Shown here piece by piece: positions 1 through 8,670 of a DNA stretch of 64,000 bases (its first letter is position 1; each line of letters starts with the position of its first letter). A program made the position numbers and the translations under genes. Where the stretch lies: assembly GCF_010726765.1 (NCBI RefSeq), contig NZ_AP022601.1, forward strand, positions 4,836,001 through 4,900,000, written 5' to 3'. Source of the stretch: Mycobacterium gallinarum. GTDB taxonomy: Bacteria > Actinomycetota > Actinomycetes > Mycobacteriales > Mycobacteriaceae. The notes under the pieces were generated by a model. That model was given only the letters and a program-made list of their open reading frames with translations. It did no database searches and was not told the DNA's origin.

Positions 1-820
1 CAAGCCGTCGACTGTGCTGGCGGACATCGAGAAGAACAAGGCCACCGCGATCGTCGTCGTACCGGTGATGCTGTCCCGGCTGCTCGACGAACTCGAGAAG
101 ACCCAGCCCAAACCCGACCTGTCGTCGTTGCGCATCGTGTTCGTGTCCGGGTCACAGCTGGGCGCCGAGCTGGCTACACGTGCCCTGAAGGACCTCGGCC
201 CCGTCATCTACAACCTGTACGGCTCGACCGAGATCGCTTTCGCGACCATCGCGCGGCCCAAGGACCTGTCGATCAATCCGGGCACCGTCGGCCCCGTCGT
301 CAAGGGCGTCAAGGTCAAGATCCTCGACGACAACGGCGCCGAGCTACCGCAGGGCGAGGTGGGCCGCATCTTCGTCGGCAACACCTTCCCGTTCGAGGGC
401 TATACCGGCGGCGGGCACAAGCAGATCATCGACGGGCTGATGTCCTCCGGCGACGTCGGCTACTTCGACGAGCACGGTCTGCTGTACGTCAGCGGTCGTG
501 ACGACGAGATGATCGTCTCCGGCGGCGAGAACGTGTTCCCCGCGGAGATCGAAGACCTGGTGAGTGGGCATCCCGAGGTCGTCGAGGCCACCGCGCTCGG
601 CGTCGAAGACAAGGAGTGGGGCCACCGGTTGCGCTGCTTTGTGGTCAAGGCCGAAGGTGCCTCAATCGACGAGGACGGCATCAAGGCGTACGTGCGCGAG
701 AATCTGGCCCGCTACAAGGTCCCCCGCGAGGTTGTGTTCCTCGACGAGTTGCCGCGCAATCCGACTGGCAAGATCCTCAAGCGCGAACTACGTGAAATGG
801 ACACCGAAGGGTCGGAATAG
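1..820 (+). CDS. fadD2: Acyl-CoA synthetase (FadD2-like), 3' part
   Basis: C-terminal ~270 residues of an AMP-forming acyl-CoA ligase that activates a fatty or aryl acid to its CoA thioester. The reading frame is already open at base 2, so the start lies upstream of the window. Visible family motifs are NLYGSTE (adenylate binding), SGDVGYFD, the hinge GRDDEMIVSGGENVFPAEIE and the C-terminal catalytic lysine in PTGKILKREL. The symbol is an inference from order: in M. tuberculosis fadD2 (Rv0270) precedes the convergent fadE6 (Rv0271c), and a FadE6-sized gene lies just downstream here. The ligase family is certain, the substrate unknown. Confidence 0.85.
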   Translation, partial: KPSTVLADIEKNKATAIVVVPVMLSRLLDELEKTQPKPDLSSLRIVFVSGSQLGAELATRALKDLGPVIYNLYGSTEIAFATIARPKDLSINPGTVGPVVKGVKVKILDDNGAELPQGEVGRIFVGNTFPFEGYTGGGHKQIIDGLMSSGDVGYFDEHGLLYVSGRDDEMIVSGGENVFPAEIEDLVSGHPEVVEATALGVEDKEWGHRLRCFVVKAEGASIDEDGIKAYVRENLARYKVPREVVFLDELPRNPTGKILKRELREMDTEGSE

Positions 821-849
821 TTCGGCTGTCGCAGTGGTAGTAGCACTGC

Positions 850-1629
850 GTGAACATCGATCTGGCCGGTAAGACGGCCCTCGTCACAGGTTCCACCCAG
901 GGCATCGGACTGGCGATCGGCCAGGGGTTGGCCGCCAGCGGTGCGCGCGTCGTGGTCAACGGGCGCACGCCTGACCGCGTCGAGGAAGCCGTAGGCAAGG
1001 TGGGCGGCGACGCCATCGGTGTGGCAGCCGACGTCGCGACCGACGAGGGCGTAGCCCAGCTCTTGGCGCGAGTGCCTGACGTCGACATCCTCGTGAACAA
1101 CCTCGGCATCTTCGAGGCGGTTCCAGCGCGCGAGATCACCGACGACCAGTGGCGTACTTACTTCGAAGTGAATGTCCTTGCGGCAGCACGACTTATCCGA
1201 AGTTATCTACCCGCGATGGCAGAACGCGGCTGGGGCAGGATCATCCAGATCGCCAGCGATTCGGCCATCGTGACTCCGGCGGAGATGATCCACTACGGCG
1301 TCTCGAAGACCGCGCTGTTGGCGTTGTCGCGAGGGTTCGCCAAGGATGCGTCGGGCACCGGTGTCACCGTGAACTCCGTCATCGCGGGGCCCACCCACAC
1401 CGCGGGTGTGGAGGACTTCGTCTACCAACTGGTCGACAAGTCGTTGCCGTGGGACGCCGCGCAGCGGGAGTTCATGCGAAACCACCGACCGCAGTCGCTG
1501 CTGGAACGACTCATCGATCCCGAAGAGATCGCCAACATGGTCACGTATCTGGCGTCTCCGCAGGCGTCCGCGACGACCGGTGGCGCGCTTCGAGTCGACG
1601 GTGGATACGTCGACTCGATCCTGCCTTAA
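850..1629 (+). CDS. Short-chain dehydrogenase/reductase
   Basis: Classical SDR oxidoreductase of 259 residues, the usual length. It has the cofactor loop TGSTQGIG at residues 13-20, the NNLG motif, the catalytic YGVSK (Tyr149, Lys153) with an upstream Ser, and the C-terminal GGALRVDGG. It starts at GTG 29 bases after the fadD stop, so it may be cotranscribed with the ligase. The substrate cannot be read from sequence. The stop codon interlocks by 3 nt with the stop of the leftward gene that follows. Confidence 0.88.
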   Translation: MNIDLAGKTALVTGSTQGIGLAIGQGLAASGARVVVNGRTPDRVEEAVGKVGGDAIGVAADVATDEGVAQLLARVPDVDILVNNLGIFEAVPAREITDDQWRTYFEVNVLAAARLIRSYLPAMAERGWGRIIQIASDSAIVTPAEMIHYGVSKTALLALSRGFAKDASGTGVTVNSVIAGPTHTAGVEDFVYQLVDKSLPWDAAQREFMRNHRPQSLLERLIDPEEIANMVTYLASPQASATTGGALRVDGGYVDSILP

Positions 1630-1937
1630 GGGGACAGTATCGCGGCGCCGGGAATCGACAGGCACACCAGCATCAGGGTCAGCAGGAACCAGCCAGCGCC
1701 CTGCCAGGCCACCCATGGACCCTGCACTTTCCACTCCCGGTACGTCTTGACGAATGCGCCGATGCCGCCGACGAACAAGACGGCCGGCACCAGCGATGCC
1801 GCGATCACCGACTCCCGGGCAGCCAACCCGTATAGGGCGAAGACGATGCCCGCCACAACGACGACGGCACCGAGGTAGACCGCCGCGGCGCGGAAGGCGC
1901 CGGGCCGGTCCCAGCGCTTCTCGACGTCATTGGTCAT
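1626..1937 (-). CDS. Small membrane protein, unknown function
   Basis: About 103 residues with three likely membrane segments (AAAVYLGAVVVVAGIVFALY, IAASLVPAVLFVGGIGAF and a C-terminal GWFLLTLMLVCLSI stretch). The start at 1937 (MTNDVEKRW) is preferred because it gives a short charged N-terminus. An in-frame ATG at 1970 would add 11 residues. It is convergent with the preceding SDR and the stops overlap. No family recognised. Confidence 0.6.
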   Translation of the reverse strand: MTNDVEKRWDRPGAFRAAAVYLGAVVVVAGIVFALYGLAARESVIAASLVPAVLFVGGIGAFVKTYREWKVQGPWVAWQGAGWFLLTLMLVCLSIPGAAILSP

Positions 1938-1976
1938 ATCGAGCGGGTTCCCGCGTACCGCACGGAGCAACCGCGC

Positions 1977-2255
1977 TCAGTGCGGATGGTTGATGTACCA
2001 GGACAGGCATCCCGGGATATCGCGGCACGCGATCACTGCCGCCTGATCGGGTGGCCCGCCCCGAACCCTCGGGATGCGCGGTCCGACGTTGCAGGACGGG
2101 ACGTACGGGTTACCGGGGACGAAGCCGGGATAGCACGGCGCCGCCTCTGACTCGATGGCCGACTCCGCCGTCAACACCGCGGGCGCGATCAGGAACCCCA
2201 GTGCCGCGGCACCGGTGATGATCAACTGCGACGGGCGTCGTCTGAGAAGGTTCAT
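1977..2255 (-). CDS. Small secreted protein, unknown function
   Basis: A 92-residue protein with an N-terminal signal sequence (basic MNLLRRR, then the hydrophobic LIITGAAALGFLIAPAV) and a cleavage-like Ala-rich end near residue 38. The mature part is short, Pro/Gly-rich and has four cysteines that could form two disulfides. This pattern is common in small exported mycobacterial proteins of unknown role. It lies upstream of, and on the same strand as, the small membrane gene. Confidence 0.6.
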   Translation of the reverse strand: MNLLRRRPSQLIITGAAALGFLIAPAVLTAESAIESEAAPCYPGFVPGNPYVPSCNVGPRIPRVRGGPPDQAAVIACRDIPGCLSWYINHPH

Positions 2256-2313
2256 GTCTGCCGACCCCTTTCGTGAGCCAACAGTTCGATCGTACGCCCG
2301 CCGTCGAGGGCTT

Positions 2314-4506
2314 TTACGGATCGCGAGGCAGGCCCAGCAGCCGCTCGGCGATGATGTTCAGCTGCACCTCGGACGTGCCGCCGTAGATGGTCGTCGCGCG
2401 GCTGGCCAACAGGAACTCGGCCCACTTACCCTGCGGTGTATCCGGATTCCCGACGGCGCCGTCGGTGCCGAACGAGGACACCGCGAACTCGGCGTACTTC
2501 TGACCCGTGCGCATGGACAGCAGCTTGGAGATGGCCGCCGCCGGCATCGGATCGCCACCGGCCAGCGTCAGCAGGGTCGACCGCATGTTCAGCACCTTCG
2601 CTGCATGTCCTTCGGCGATGAGATGACCCGCGGTGTTCTTCCCGACCTGATCGAACTGGCCGTCGCGGATGAAGTCGACGAAGCCGTCGAGGGCGGGCAG
2701 GAACGGTGGCTCAGTGCTGCCGATCGACACGCGCTCGGCCGTCAGGGTGGTCCGGCTGACCTCCCAGCCGCGGTTCACCTCACCGAGCACCATGTCGTCG
2801 GGGACGAACACATCGTCGATGAACACCGTGTTGAACATCGCGTTGCCGGTCAGTTCGCGCAGCGGTTTCACCTCGACACCGTCACTGCTCATGTCGAGCA
2901 GAAAGTAGGTGATGCCGTTGTGCTTCGGGGCGCTCGGATCGGTGCGGGCCAGCAGCATGCCCCACTGCGAGTACTGCGCTCCGGTGGTCCAGATCTTCTG
3001 GCCGGTGATCCGCCAGCCGCCGTCGACCTTGGTGGCCTTGGTGGTCAGGCTGGCCAGATCCGAGCCGGCGCCGGGTTCGGAAAACAGTTGGCACCAGATC
3101 ATTTCGCCGCGCAGCGTCGGTGGCAGGAAGCGCTGCTGCTGCTGCTCGGTCCCGAATGCCACCACCGACGGGATCAGCCACGCCGCGATTCCCATCGCCG
3201 GACGTTTGACCCGGCCCGCGCTGAACTCCTGCGCGATGATGATCTGCTCGACGGGACCCGCCGCGCGGCCCCAGGGCTTGGGCAGGTGGGGAACCACCCA
3301 GCCGCCCTCGGCAATCGCTATGGTCCGCTCCTCGCTCGGAATCGCTTTCAGCGACTCCACTTCCGCGCGGATCTCGTCGCGTAGCTTCTCCGTCTCGGGA
3401 TCCAGATCGATGTTGAGCTTGCGGGTTCCGGTGCTCGTCGCGATATCGACGACCCGCTGCGGGTAATCGCTGGTGCGGCCGAAACATGCGGCAAGCAGCA
3501 GCGCGCGGCGGTAGTACACGTTGGTGTCGTGTTCCCAGGTGAAGCCGATGCCGCCGTGCACCTGGATGCAGTCCTGGGTGGTGTGCAGCACGGCTGCCGG
3601 AGCCAGCGTGGCAGCGACAGCCGCGGCGAACTCGAAAGCCGTTTCATCGCTTGGGTTTTCGCTGTGCGCATCAATGGCACGCGCCGCGTCCCACACCGCG
3701 GCGGTCGCCCGCTCGGTGTCGGCGATCATCTGGGCGCACTTGTGCTTGATGGCCTGGAACTGGCCGATCGGCCGACCGAACTGCTCGCGGATCTTGGCGT
3801 ACGCCGTCGCGGTGTCGGTCGCCCACCGCGCGACTCCGACGCACTCTGCGGACAGCAGCGTCGATATGACGGCGCGCGCGTGGTTGCGGCTCAGGTTGCC
3901 CAACACGCGATCGTCGCCGACCTCGACGGCGTTGGCGCGCACGTGGGCCACCGGGCGAAGCGGGTCCACGCTCTGGACCGGCTCGATCTCCAACGCCTCT
4001 GCGTCGAGGATCACCCACTCCTCACCGCTGTCGATCGCGACCGGCAGCACCAGCACCGACGCCTGCGCGGCCGCGGGGACGGCGCGGACCTCACCGCGAA
4101 TGACCAGGTCGTCGCCCTGTCTGGTGGCCGTCAGGCCGGAGTCGATCGCGTAGGTCGCGATCACGTCACCGGACGCGAGGTCAGCCAGCACCTTCGCGTC
4201 GGGGTCGTTGGCGGCGATCAGTGCGCTGGCGATCGCCGAAGGGACGAACGGACCGGGTACCGCGCCGTAGCCGAACTCGGCCAGCACGATCGCCAGCTCG
4301 AGAACACCGAACCCTTGTCCGCCAACGGATTCCGATAGATGCACACCCTGCAGACCCTGCTCAGCAGCGGCCTTCCAGTACGGCGGCGGGTTGGGAACCG
4401 GCGTCTCCAGTGCCTCGTGCAGCACCTCCGACGGCGCTACCCGCGCCACCAGGGACCGGACCGAATCGGCCAGGTCATTGTGCTCGGTGTGGATTGCGAT
4501 GGGCAT
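2314..4506 (-). CDS. fadE6: Two-domain acyl-CoA dehydrogenase (FadE6-like)
   Basis: A 730-residue FAD-dependent acyl-CoA dehydrogenase made of two fused domains. Domain 1 (about 1-370) carries the HGGIGFTWEHD signature near residue 316. Domain 2 (about 375-730) carries CQLFSEPGAGSDLA, the WTTGAQ region and the C-terminal IYGGTSEVQ. The length matches M. tuberculosis FadE6 (about 731), and the flanking genes match that neighbourhood, which is the basis for the symbol. It should oxidise an acyl-CoA at the alpha-beta bond. Only 12 bases separate it from the upstream 2-hydroxyacid dehydrogenase, so it is probably the last gene of a four-gene leftward operon. Confidence 0.88.
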   Translation of the reverse strand: MPIAIHTEHNDLADSVRSLVARVAPSEVLHEALETPVPNPPPYWKAAAEQGLQGVHLSESVGGQGFGVLELAIVLAEFGYGAVPGPFVPSAIASALIAANDPDAKVLADLASGDVIATYAIDSGLTATRQGDDLVIRGEVRAVPAAAQASVLVLPVAIDSGEEWVILDAEALEIEPVQSVDPLRPVAHVRANAVEVGDDRVLGNLSRNHARAVISTLLSAECVGVARWATDTATAYAKIREQFGRPIGQFQAIKHKCAQMIADTERATAAVWDAARAIDAHSENPSDETAFEFAAAVAATLAPAAVLHTTQDCIQVHGGIGFTWEHDTNVYYRRALLLAACFGRTSDYPQRVVDIATSTGTRKLNIDLDPETEKLRDEIRAEVESLKAIPSEERTIAIAEGGWVVPHLPKPWGRAAGPVEQIIIAQEFSAGRVKRPAMGIAAWLIPSVVAFGTEQQQQRFLPPTLRGEMIWCQLFSEPGAGSDLASLTTKATKVDGGWRITGQKIWTTGAQYSQWGMLLARTDPSAPKHNGITYFLLDMSSDGVEVKPLRELTGNAMFNTVFIDDVFVPDDMVLGEVNRGWEVSRTTLTAERVSIGSTEPPFLPALDGFVDFIRDGQFDQVGKNTAGHLIAEGHAAKVLNMRSTLLTLAGGDPMPAAAISKLLSMRTGQKYAEFAVSSFGTDGAVGNPDTPQGKWAEFLLASRATTIYGGTSEVQLNIIAERLLGLPRDP

Positions 4507-4518
4507 AGTTGTTGCACC

Positions 4519-5553
4519 TCATTGTGGCATTTCCCTATTAACCGGTCGGTTGGGAACCACGATACCGTTCACGACATTGGCGAGGTCCCGGCCATCCCGG
4601 ATGCGGCGGCAGTTGTCGACGGCCATCTCCAGATACCGCCTCATGGTGTCCAGCGTGTACCAGCTGACATGGGGTGTCAGCACCACGTTGGCCAGGGTCA
4701 GGAGCGGATGTCCGGCGGGGATCGGCTCGACGGCGAAGACGTCCAGGCCCGCGGCCGCCAGTCCGCCCGATCGCAGCGTGTCGACGAGCGCGTCCTCGTC
4801 GATCACGGCTCCACGGGAGGTGTTCACCAACACCGCATCGGAACGCATCGACGCGAGTGCGCTACGACTCAGCAAGCCCGCGGTCTGGTCCGTCAACGGG
4901 ATGTGCAGGGAGACGATGTCGCTTTCCGAAAGCAGGTCGGGCAGCGCGCGCCAGCCGGGCAGACCGTCGTCGCGGGTGCTGGTGTGCAGCACCCGGGCAC
5001 CCATCGCGACCACGATTCGCTCGACCGCCTTCGCGATGTTGCCGTAGCCGATCAAACCCACGGTGCACCCGCCGATGTCACGCACTGTCTCGCCGAGGCT
5101 CGGATCCGAGGGCCAGCCTTGGCCGTCGCGGGTGACTCGGTCGAGCTCGGTGAGCCGGCGCAGCGCGGCGAGCATCAGCAGCACGGTGCCCTCGGCGACC
5201 GATGGGGCGTTGGCGCCCGGCATGTTCGCCACGGCGATGCCGAGCCGCGTCGCCGTCTCGACGTCGATGGTGTTGACGCCCGCGCCCAGCTTGTGCACCA
5301 ATCGGCACCGCGGAGCCTGTTCGAGATCTGCACCCGAGATCGGCCGCAGCACATGCCAGATCACGTCGGCATGGGGGAGCTCTCGATAAAAGGTGTCGTC
5401 GTCATCTTCGGCGCAGTAGTGAATGTCGAGCCAATCCGCTTGTGGCGCAACGAACTGTGCGACCTTGTCACCGGGAACGTAATGGGCCAGCACTCTGAGC
5501 GATGAGCGCTTGCGCGAAGAGCCGACGGCTAACGCCACCGCTTCGCGATCCAT
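4519..5553 (-). CDS. D-2-hydroxyacid dehydrogenase family protein
   Basis: NAD(P)-dependent 2-hydroxyacid dehydrogenase fold, 344 residues. It has the Rossmann motif GLIGYGNIAKA, the substrate-binding Arg in NTSRGAVIDEDAL, Glu in FAVEPIP and the catalytic His in LTPHVSW, so the active site looks complete. The ATG at 5553 overlaps the end of the upstream hydrolase by 25 nt, which suggests translational coupling; a GTG at 5538 is an alternative start. I do not recall a counterpart between fadE6 and Rv0272c in M. tuberculosis, so it may be a local insertion into the conserved block. Confidence 0.85.
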   Translation of the reverse strand: MDREAVALAVGSSRKRSSLRVLAHYVPGDKVAQFVAPQADWLDIHYCAEDDDDTFYRELPHADVIWHVLRPISGADLEQAPRCRLVHKLGAGVNTIDVETATRLGIAVANMPGANAPSVAEGTVLLMLAALRRLTELDRVTRDGQGWPSDPSLGETVRDIGGCTVGLIGYGNIAKAVERIVVAMGARVLHTSTRDDGLPGWRALPDLLSESDIVSLHIPLTDQTAGLLSRSALASMRSDAVLVNTSRGAVIDEDALVDTLRSGGLAAAGLDVFAVEPIPAGHPLLTLANVVLTPHVSWYTLDTMRRYLEMAVDNCRRIRDGRDLANVVNGIVVPNRPVNREMPQ

Positions 5554-6671
5554 TTGGCGATGGTATCGGCCTTCTCACTGCGTGCGCCCGGGGTCGCGAA
5601 GTAGTGGTCGGTGTCGATGGAGCACTGCGCTTTGTCCTCGGAGGCCAGGGCGTCATAAATGCGTTGCGCGTCCGACGGATACACACCGGTGTCCTGTTCG
5701 GCGTTGATCACTAACGCGGGACAGGCGAGACGTGACAGGTGCGGCTCGGCCCGGGTCTGCGCGTGTCGCAGGCTCCACATGCCGATCCAGCTGCGCAGCG
5801 TGCACGCCGCGGCGATGCCGTGGGCGGATCGGTTGGCCTTGATCGGCTCACCTGCGTAACACAAGTTTGCCTGGCGCCGGGTCGGCTCGAGGGATGGGTC
5901 GACCATGCGCGGGTCCGCCCAGGTTCGCAGCACCGTGAACGGGCGGTCCGAGAAGCCGGCGGCGTGCACGCGTTTGAGTTCGCTCTCGGCCCAGTCGGTG
6001 ATGGCATTGTTTCGGTCGATCTGCGCCGAGCGGTAGCGCGCGACGAACTCTTCGGAAAAGGGTGGTCCGTTCTCCGGATTGAACAGATCGAGCTCGGGAT
6101 CGCTGCTGAGAGGGTCGCTTTCGTCAATGACCGACCCATCCATCCAGGCGGTCAGGACGTCGGGACGGCCGGGATGGGCAGCGCTTGCGATGAAACCGTC
6201 CGCGGGCAGCAGGTCGGTGAGTCCCGCGGCGGGCCGCATGCCGTCCAGCGGAGTCACGTGGTGGTGTACGGCCTGTGCCTGATACGCCGCCATGAGTGAA
6301 CCACCGCCGGAATTACCCAGCAGAACAATGGTTTCCACCCCTTGCACCTCGCGCAGCCAACGCACTCCCACCCCGATGTCGACCAATGCGTGGTCAAGCA
6401 GGAAACTGCTCTCAAAGCCGCGATATCGCGTGTTCCACCCGAGGAAGCCGATGCCTCTGGTCGCCATATAGTCGGCGAGATAGTGTTCGGAGAAGTCGAT
6501 CTGGTAGTGCGTGGCGATCATGGCCACCTTCGGTTTTCGTCCTATGCCGCGGTAGTAGAGGCCCTGACATGGGTTTCCGCCCGCACCCGCCCGACGTGCG
6601 GTGGGTGACTGCACACCGACGAATTCCCGGGTGACACCCGGAGTCGCGCCGCTCGATGGTGCCCTGGTCAT
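5529..6671 (-). CDS. Alpha/beta hydrolase (Rv0272c-like)
   Basis: About 380 residues. The nucleophile elbow GNSGGG is followed by an Asp region (NAEQDTGVYPSDA) and a late His (TDHYFATPG), forming a plausible Ser/Asp/His triad. The start at 6671 is chosen because its ATG overlaps the TGA of the upstream TetR gene (ATGA coupling). The upstream in-frame start at 6728 would lie inside that regulator. The position between a FadE6-like gene and a TetR gene matches Rv0272c. The substrate is unknown; an ester or thioester would fit the lipid-degrading context. Confidence 0.8.
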   Translation of the reverse strand: MTRAPSSGATPGVTREFVGVQSPTARRAGAGGNPCQGLYYRGIGRKPKVAMIATHYQIDFSEHYLADYMATRGIGFLGWNTRYRGFESSFLLDHALVDIGVGVRWLREVQGVETIVLLGNSGGGSLMAAYQAQAVHHHVTPLDGMRPAAGLTDLLPADGFIASAAHPGRPDVLTAWMDGSVIDESDPLSSDPELDLFNPENGPPFSEEFVARYRSAQIDRNNAITDWAESELKRVHAAGFSDRPFTVLRTWADPRMVDPSLEPTRRQANLCYAGEPIKANRSAHGIAAACTLRSWIGMWSLRHAQTRAEPHLSRLACPALVINAEQDTGVYPSDAQRIYDALASEDKAQCSIDTDHYFATPGARSEKADTIAKWIAKRWR

Positions 6672-7306
6672 GCGGTCCCCCTGTGATAGATCGTCCGATA
6701 GAAGACGTTGGCAAGCGTGGTGATGCATGCCTCGTCATCGACGGGTTCTTTCCCGCCACCCCGCCGGGCGTCCCCGGCCAACTGTGTGTAGCAGAATTGG
6801 TTGAGCATCGACACCAACGCCACTGCCACCAGATGTGGATCATCATCCACGCAGAAACCCTGTTGCTGAGCATGTTTCACCATGTGGGTGACCAGCGTGA
6901 TCGGGAGCGAGCAGATTTCGTTCCAGTATTCCGCGAAGTCGTCGTTGACCATCGCCAGTTGTGACACGCTGACGATCTCGGCGAGTTGGTGACGATAGGT
7001 GTGCCAGTGTGCGGCCGCGGCCTGGTAGGAGCGCTCCCAGTTCGACAGGCCCGGCTCGGCTGCTGCCCGCGAGCGCTCCCTGGCTTCGTCGCGGAACCGC
7101 AGGGCCCACTCGCGGACCATCGCTTCCTTGGAGTCGTAATAGTTGTAGAACGATGCGGTGGACTTGCCGGCTTCGGAAGCGATATCCGAAATTGTCGTTG
7201 CGAGAATGCCTTTGCGGGCGATCACTGATCGGGCTCCCGCGTCGATCGCGGCTTGCGTCCGCCGACCGCGCAGTGTCGGAAGCTGCACGCGAGAACTTGC
7301 GGACAC
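6668..7306 (-). CDS. TetR-family regulator (Rv0273c-like)
   Basis: About 212 residues with an N-terminal TetR helix-turn-helix (ILATTISDIASEAGKSTASFYNYYDSKEAMV) and an all-alpha ligand domain. GTG at 7306 is chosen as start. Longer in-frame options would run across the divergent promoter and into the VOC gene on the other strand. It heads the leftward operon with the hydrolase, the 2-hydroxyacid dehydrogenase and the FadE6-like enzyme, and its stop overlaps the next start. It probably controls this operon and the divergent VOC gene through repeats in the shared upstream region. Confidence 0.82.
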   Translation of the reverse strand: MSASSRVQLPTLRGRRTQAAIDAGARSVIARKGILATTISDIASEAGKSTASFYNYYDSKEAMVREWALRFRDEARERSRAAAEPGLSNWERSYQAAAAHWHTYRHQLAEIVSVSQLAMVNDDFAEYWNEICSLPITLVTHMVKHAQQQGFCVDDDPHLVAVALVSMLNQFCYTQLAGDARRGGGKEPVDDEACITTLANVFYRTIYHRGTA

Positions 7307-7318
7307 GGCCTCTCCTCG

Positions 7319-7353
7319 ACCATTGATCGGCTCGTCGATCGCACCATTGATCG
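7319..7353. promoter_or_regulatory. 11-bp direct repeats in divergent TetR/VOC promoter
   Basis: Two identical copies of ACCATTGATCG lie at 7319-7329 and 7343-7353, 24 bp apart start to start, in the ~100-bp region between the TetR start (7306) and the divergent VOC start (7410). Spacing near two helical turns and the location suggest operator half-sites for the adjacent TetR protein. This is inferred from position only. Confidence 0.45.
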
Positions 7354-7409
7354 AACCTGAACCTGATGTTAGATTCAGAAATCGAGCTTGACTAGAGGAG
7401 CAGCCACAC

Positions 7410-7985
7410 ATGATCAAGCCGAACAACCCGAATTCCGAGTTCGAACTCGGCGGCATCAACCACGTCGCGCTCGTGTGCTCGGACATGGCGAAGACGGTCG
7501 ACTTTTACAGCAATGTGCTTGGCATGCCGTTGATCAAGTCGCTCGACCTGCCGGGGGGCATGGGACAACACTTCTTCTTCGATGCGGGCAACGGCGACTG
7601 CGTGGCGTTCTTCTGGTTCGCCGACGCACCGGATCGGGTTCCGGGAATCTCGTCGCCCGAGGCGATTCCGGGTATCGGCGACATCGTGAGCGCCGTGAGC
7701 ACCATGAACCACCTTGCGTTCCACGTCCCGGCGGAGGAGTTCGACGAATACCGGCAGCGACTCAAGGACAAGGGCGTGCGTGTCGGCCCGGTGCTCAACC
7801 ATGACGAGAGCAAGCAGCAGGTCTCCCCGACGGTACATCCGGGGGTGTACGTGCGATCGTTCTACTTCTTCGACCCCGACGGCATCACTCTCGAGTTCGC
7901 CTGCTGGACAAAGGAATTCACCGACAGTGATACGACGACCGAGCCGAAGACGGCCGCGGATCGCCGGCCGCGGGTATCCGTCTAG
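7410..7985 (+). CDS. VOC/glyoxalase-fold protein (Rv0274-like)
   Basis: A 191-residue vicinal-oxygen-chelate protein. The N-terminal GGINHVALVCSDMAKTVDFY and C-terminal YFFDPDGITLEFACW are characteristic of the glyoxalase/extradiol dioxygenase fold. Candidate metal ligands are His in INHVAL, His in MNHLAFHV and Glu in ITLEFA. An RBS-like AGAGGAG lies just before the ATG. It is divergent from a TetR operon and convergent with a second TetR gene (stops interlock by 4 nt). The M. tuberculosis gene in this position, Rv0274, is of similar size. The reaction is not known. Confidence 0.82.
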   Translation: MIKPNNPNSEFELGGINHVALVCSDMAKTVDFYSNVLGMPLIKSLDLPGGMGQHFFFDAGNGDCVAFFWFADAPDRVPGISSPEAIPGIGDIVSAVSTMNHLAFHVPAEEFDEYRQRLKDKGVRVGPVLNHDESKQQVSPTVHPGVYVRSFYFFDPDGITLEFACWTKEFTDSDTTTEPKTAADRRPRVSV

Positions 7986-8590
7986 GGTCTCGGCGGCATC
8001 GCGGCCAGCTGATCGATCAGCGCGGCCAGCAGTTGCACCAGCTCGTCGTGGTCGAGTTCGACGTCCCCGGACAGCCATGCGCTGATGGCCTGACCCACTC
8101 CGCCGACCGCGAAATGGGATGCGGCTTTGTTGTCCAGCGCCCCCTTCACGCCCTCATGGGCGAAGAGCAGGGCGGCGAACAAGGCCGTCGACTCCGCGCG
8201 CTTGCGCACGATCACGGTGTTGGACAGCTCGACGCTGAAAAGGAGGCGTCCGACGCGGGGGTCGGCGGAGATCGTGCGGACGACGTTGGCCATCGCGGCA
8301 CGGGCCTGCTCGGCCGGGGACGCCGCGGCGACCGCGGCCTGGGTGGTCGCGGCGATGTCGGCGATCACCGAGTCGAACACCGCTCCGACGAAGTCATCCT
8401 TGTCGTTGAAGCTTTCGTAGAAGTACCGAACGCCCAGCGCGGCCTGCCCGCAGATCGCGCGGACGGTCAGCTCGGCGGGGTCCTTACCTGCGGCGCCGAG
8501 TAGGTCGAGCCCGGCATCCAGCAGGCGGCGACGGCGACCTGCGATGCGTTCGCCCGCGTCGACGCCGCGATAGGGGCGGACCTGTGCCAT
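7982..8590 (-). CDS. TetR-family regulator (Rv0275c-like)
   Basis: About 202 residues. The N-terminal DNA-binding segment is LTVRAICGQAALGVRYFYESFNDKDDFV, followed by a helical ligand domain. The start at 8590 (MAQVRPYRGVD) is preferred; ATGs at 8599 and 8626 are in frame. It is divergent from the DUF2236 gene with about 80 bp between starts, so it may regulate that gene. Confidence 0.8.
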   Translation of the reverse strand: MAQVRPYRGVDAGERIAGRRRRLLDAGLDLLGAAGKDPAELTVRAICGQAALGVRYFYESFNDKDDFVGAVFDSVIADIAATTQAAVAAASPAEQARAAMANVVRTISADPRVGRLLFSVELSNTVIVRKRAESTALFAALLFAHEGVKGALDNKAASHFAVGGVGQAISAWLSGDVELDHDELVQLLAALIDQLAAMPPRP

Positions 8591-8670
8591 ACCTGCCATC
8601 TTGACACCTGTCACATTCGCAGGCAATATCAGGAAACACGCGTTCTCACTTTACCGATAGGTGACGGCCA

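Noticed and set aside
4339..5505. A 388-residue plus-strand frame opposite the 2-hydroxyacid dehydrogenase
   Set aside because: Antisense shadow, rich in His/Gln/Arg, no family motif; the minus strand has a complete enzyme.
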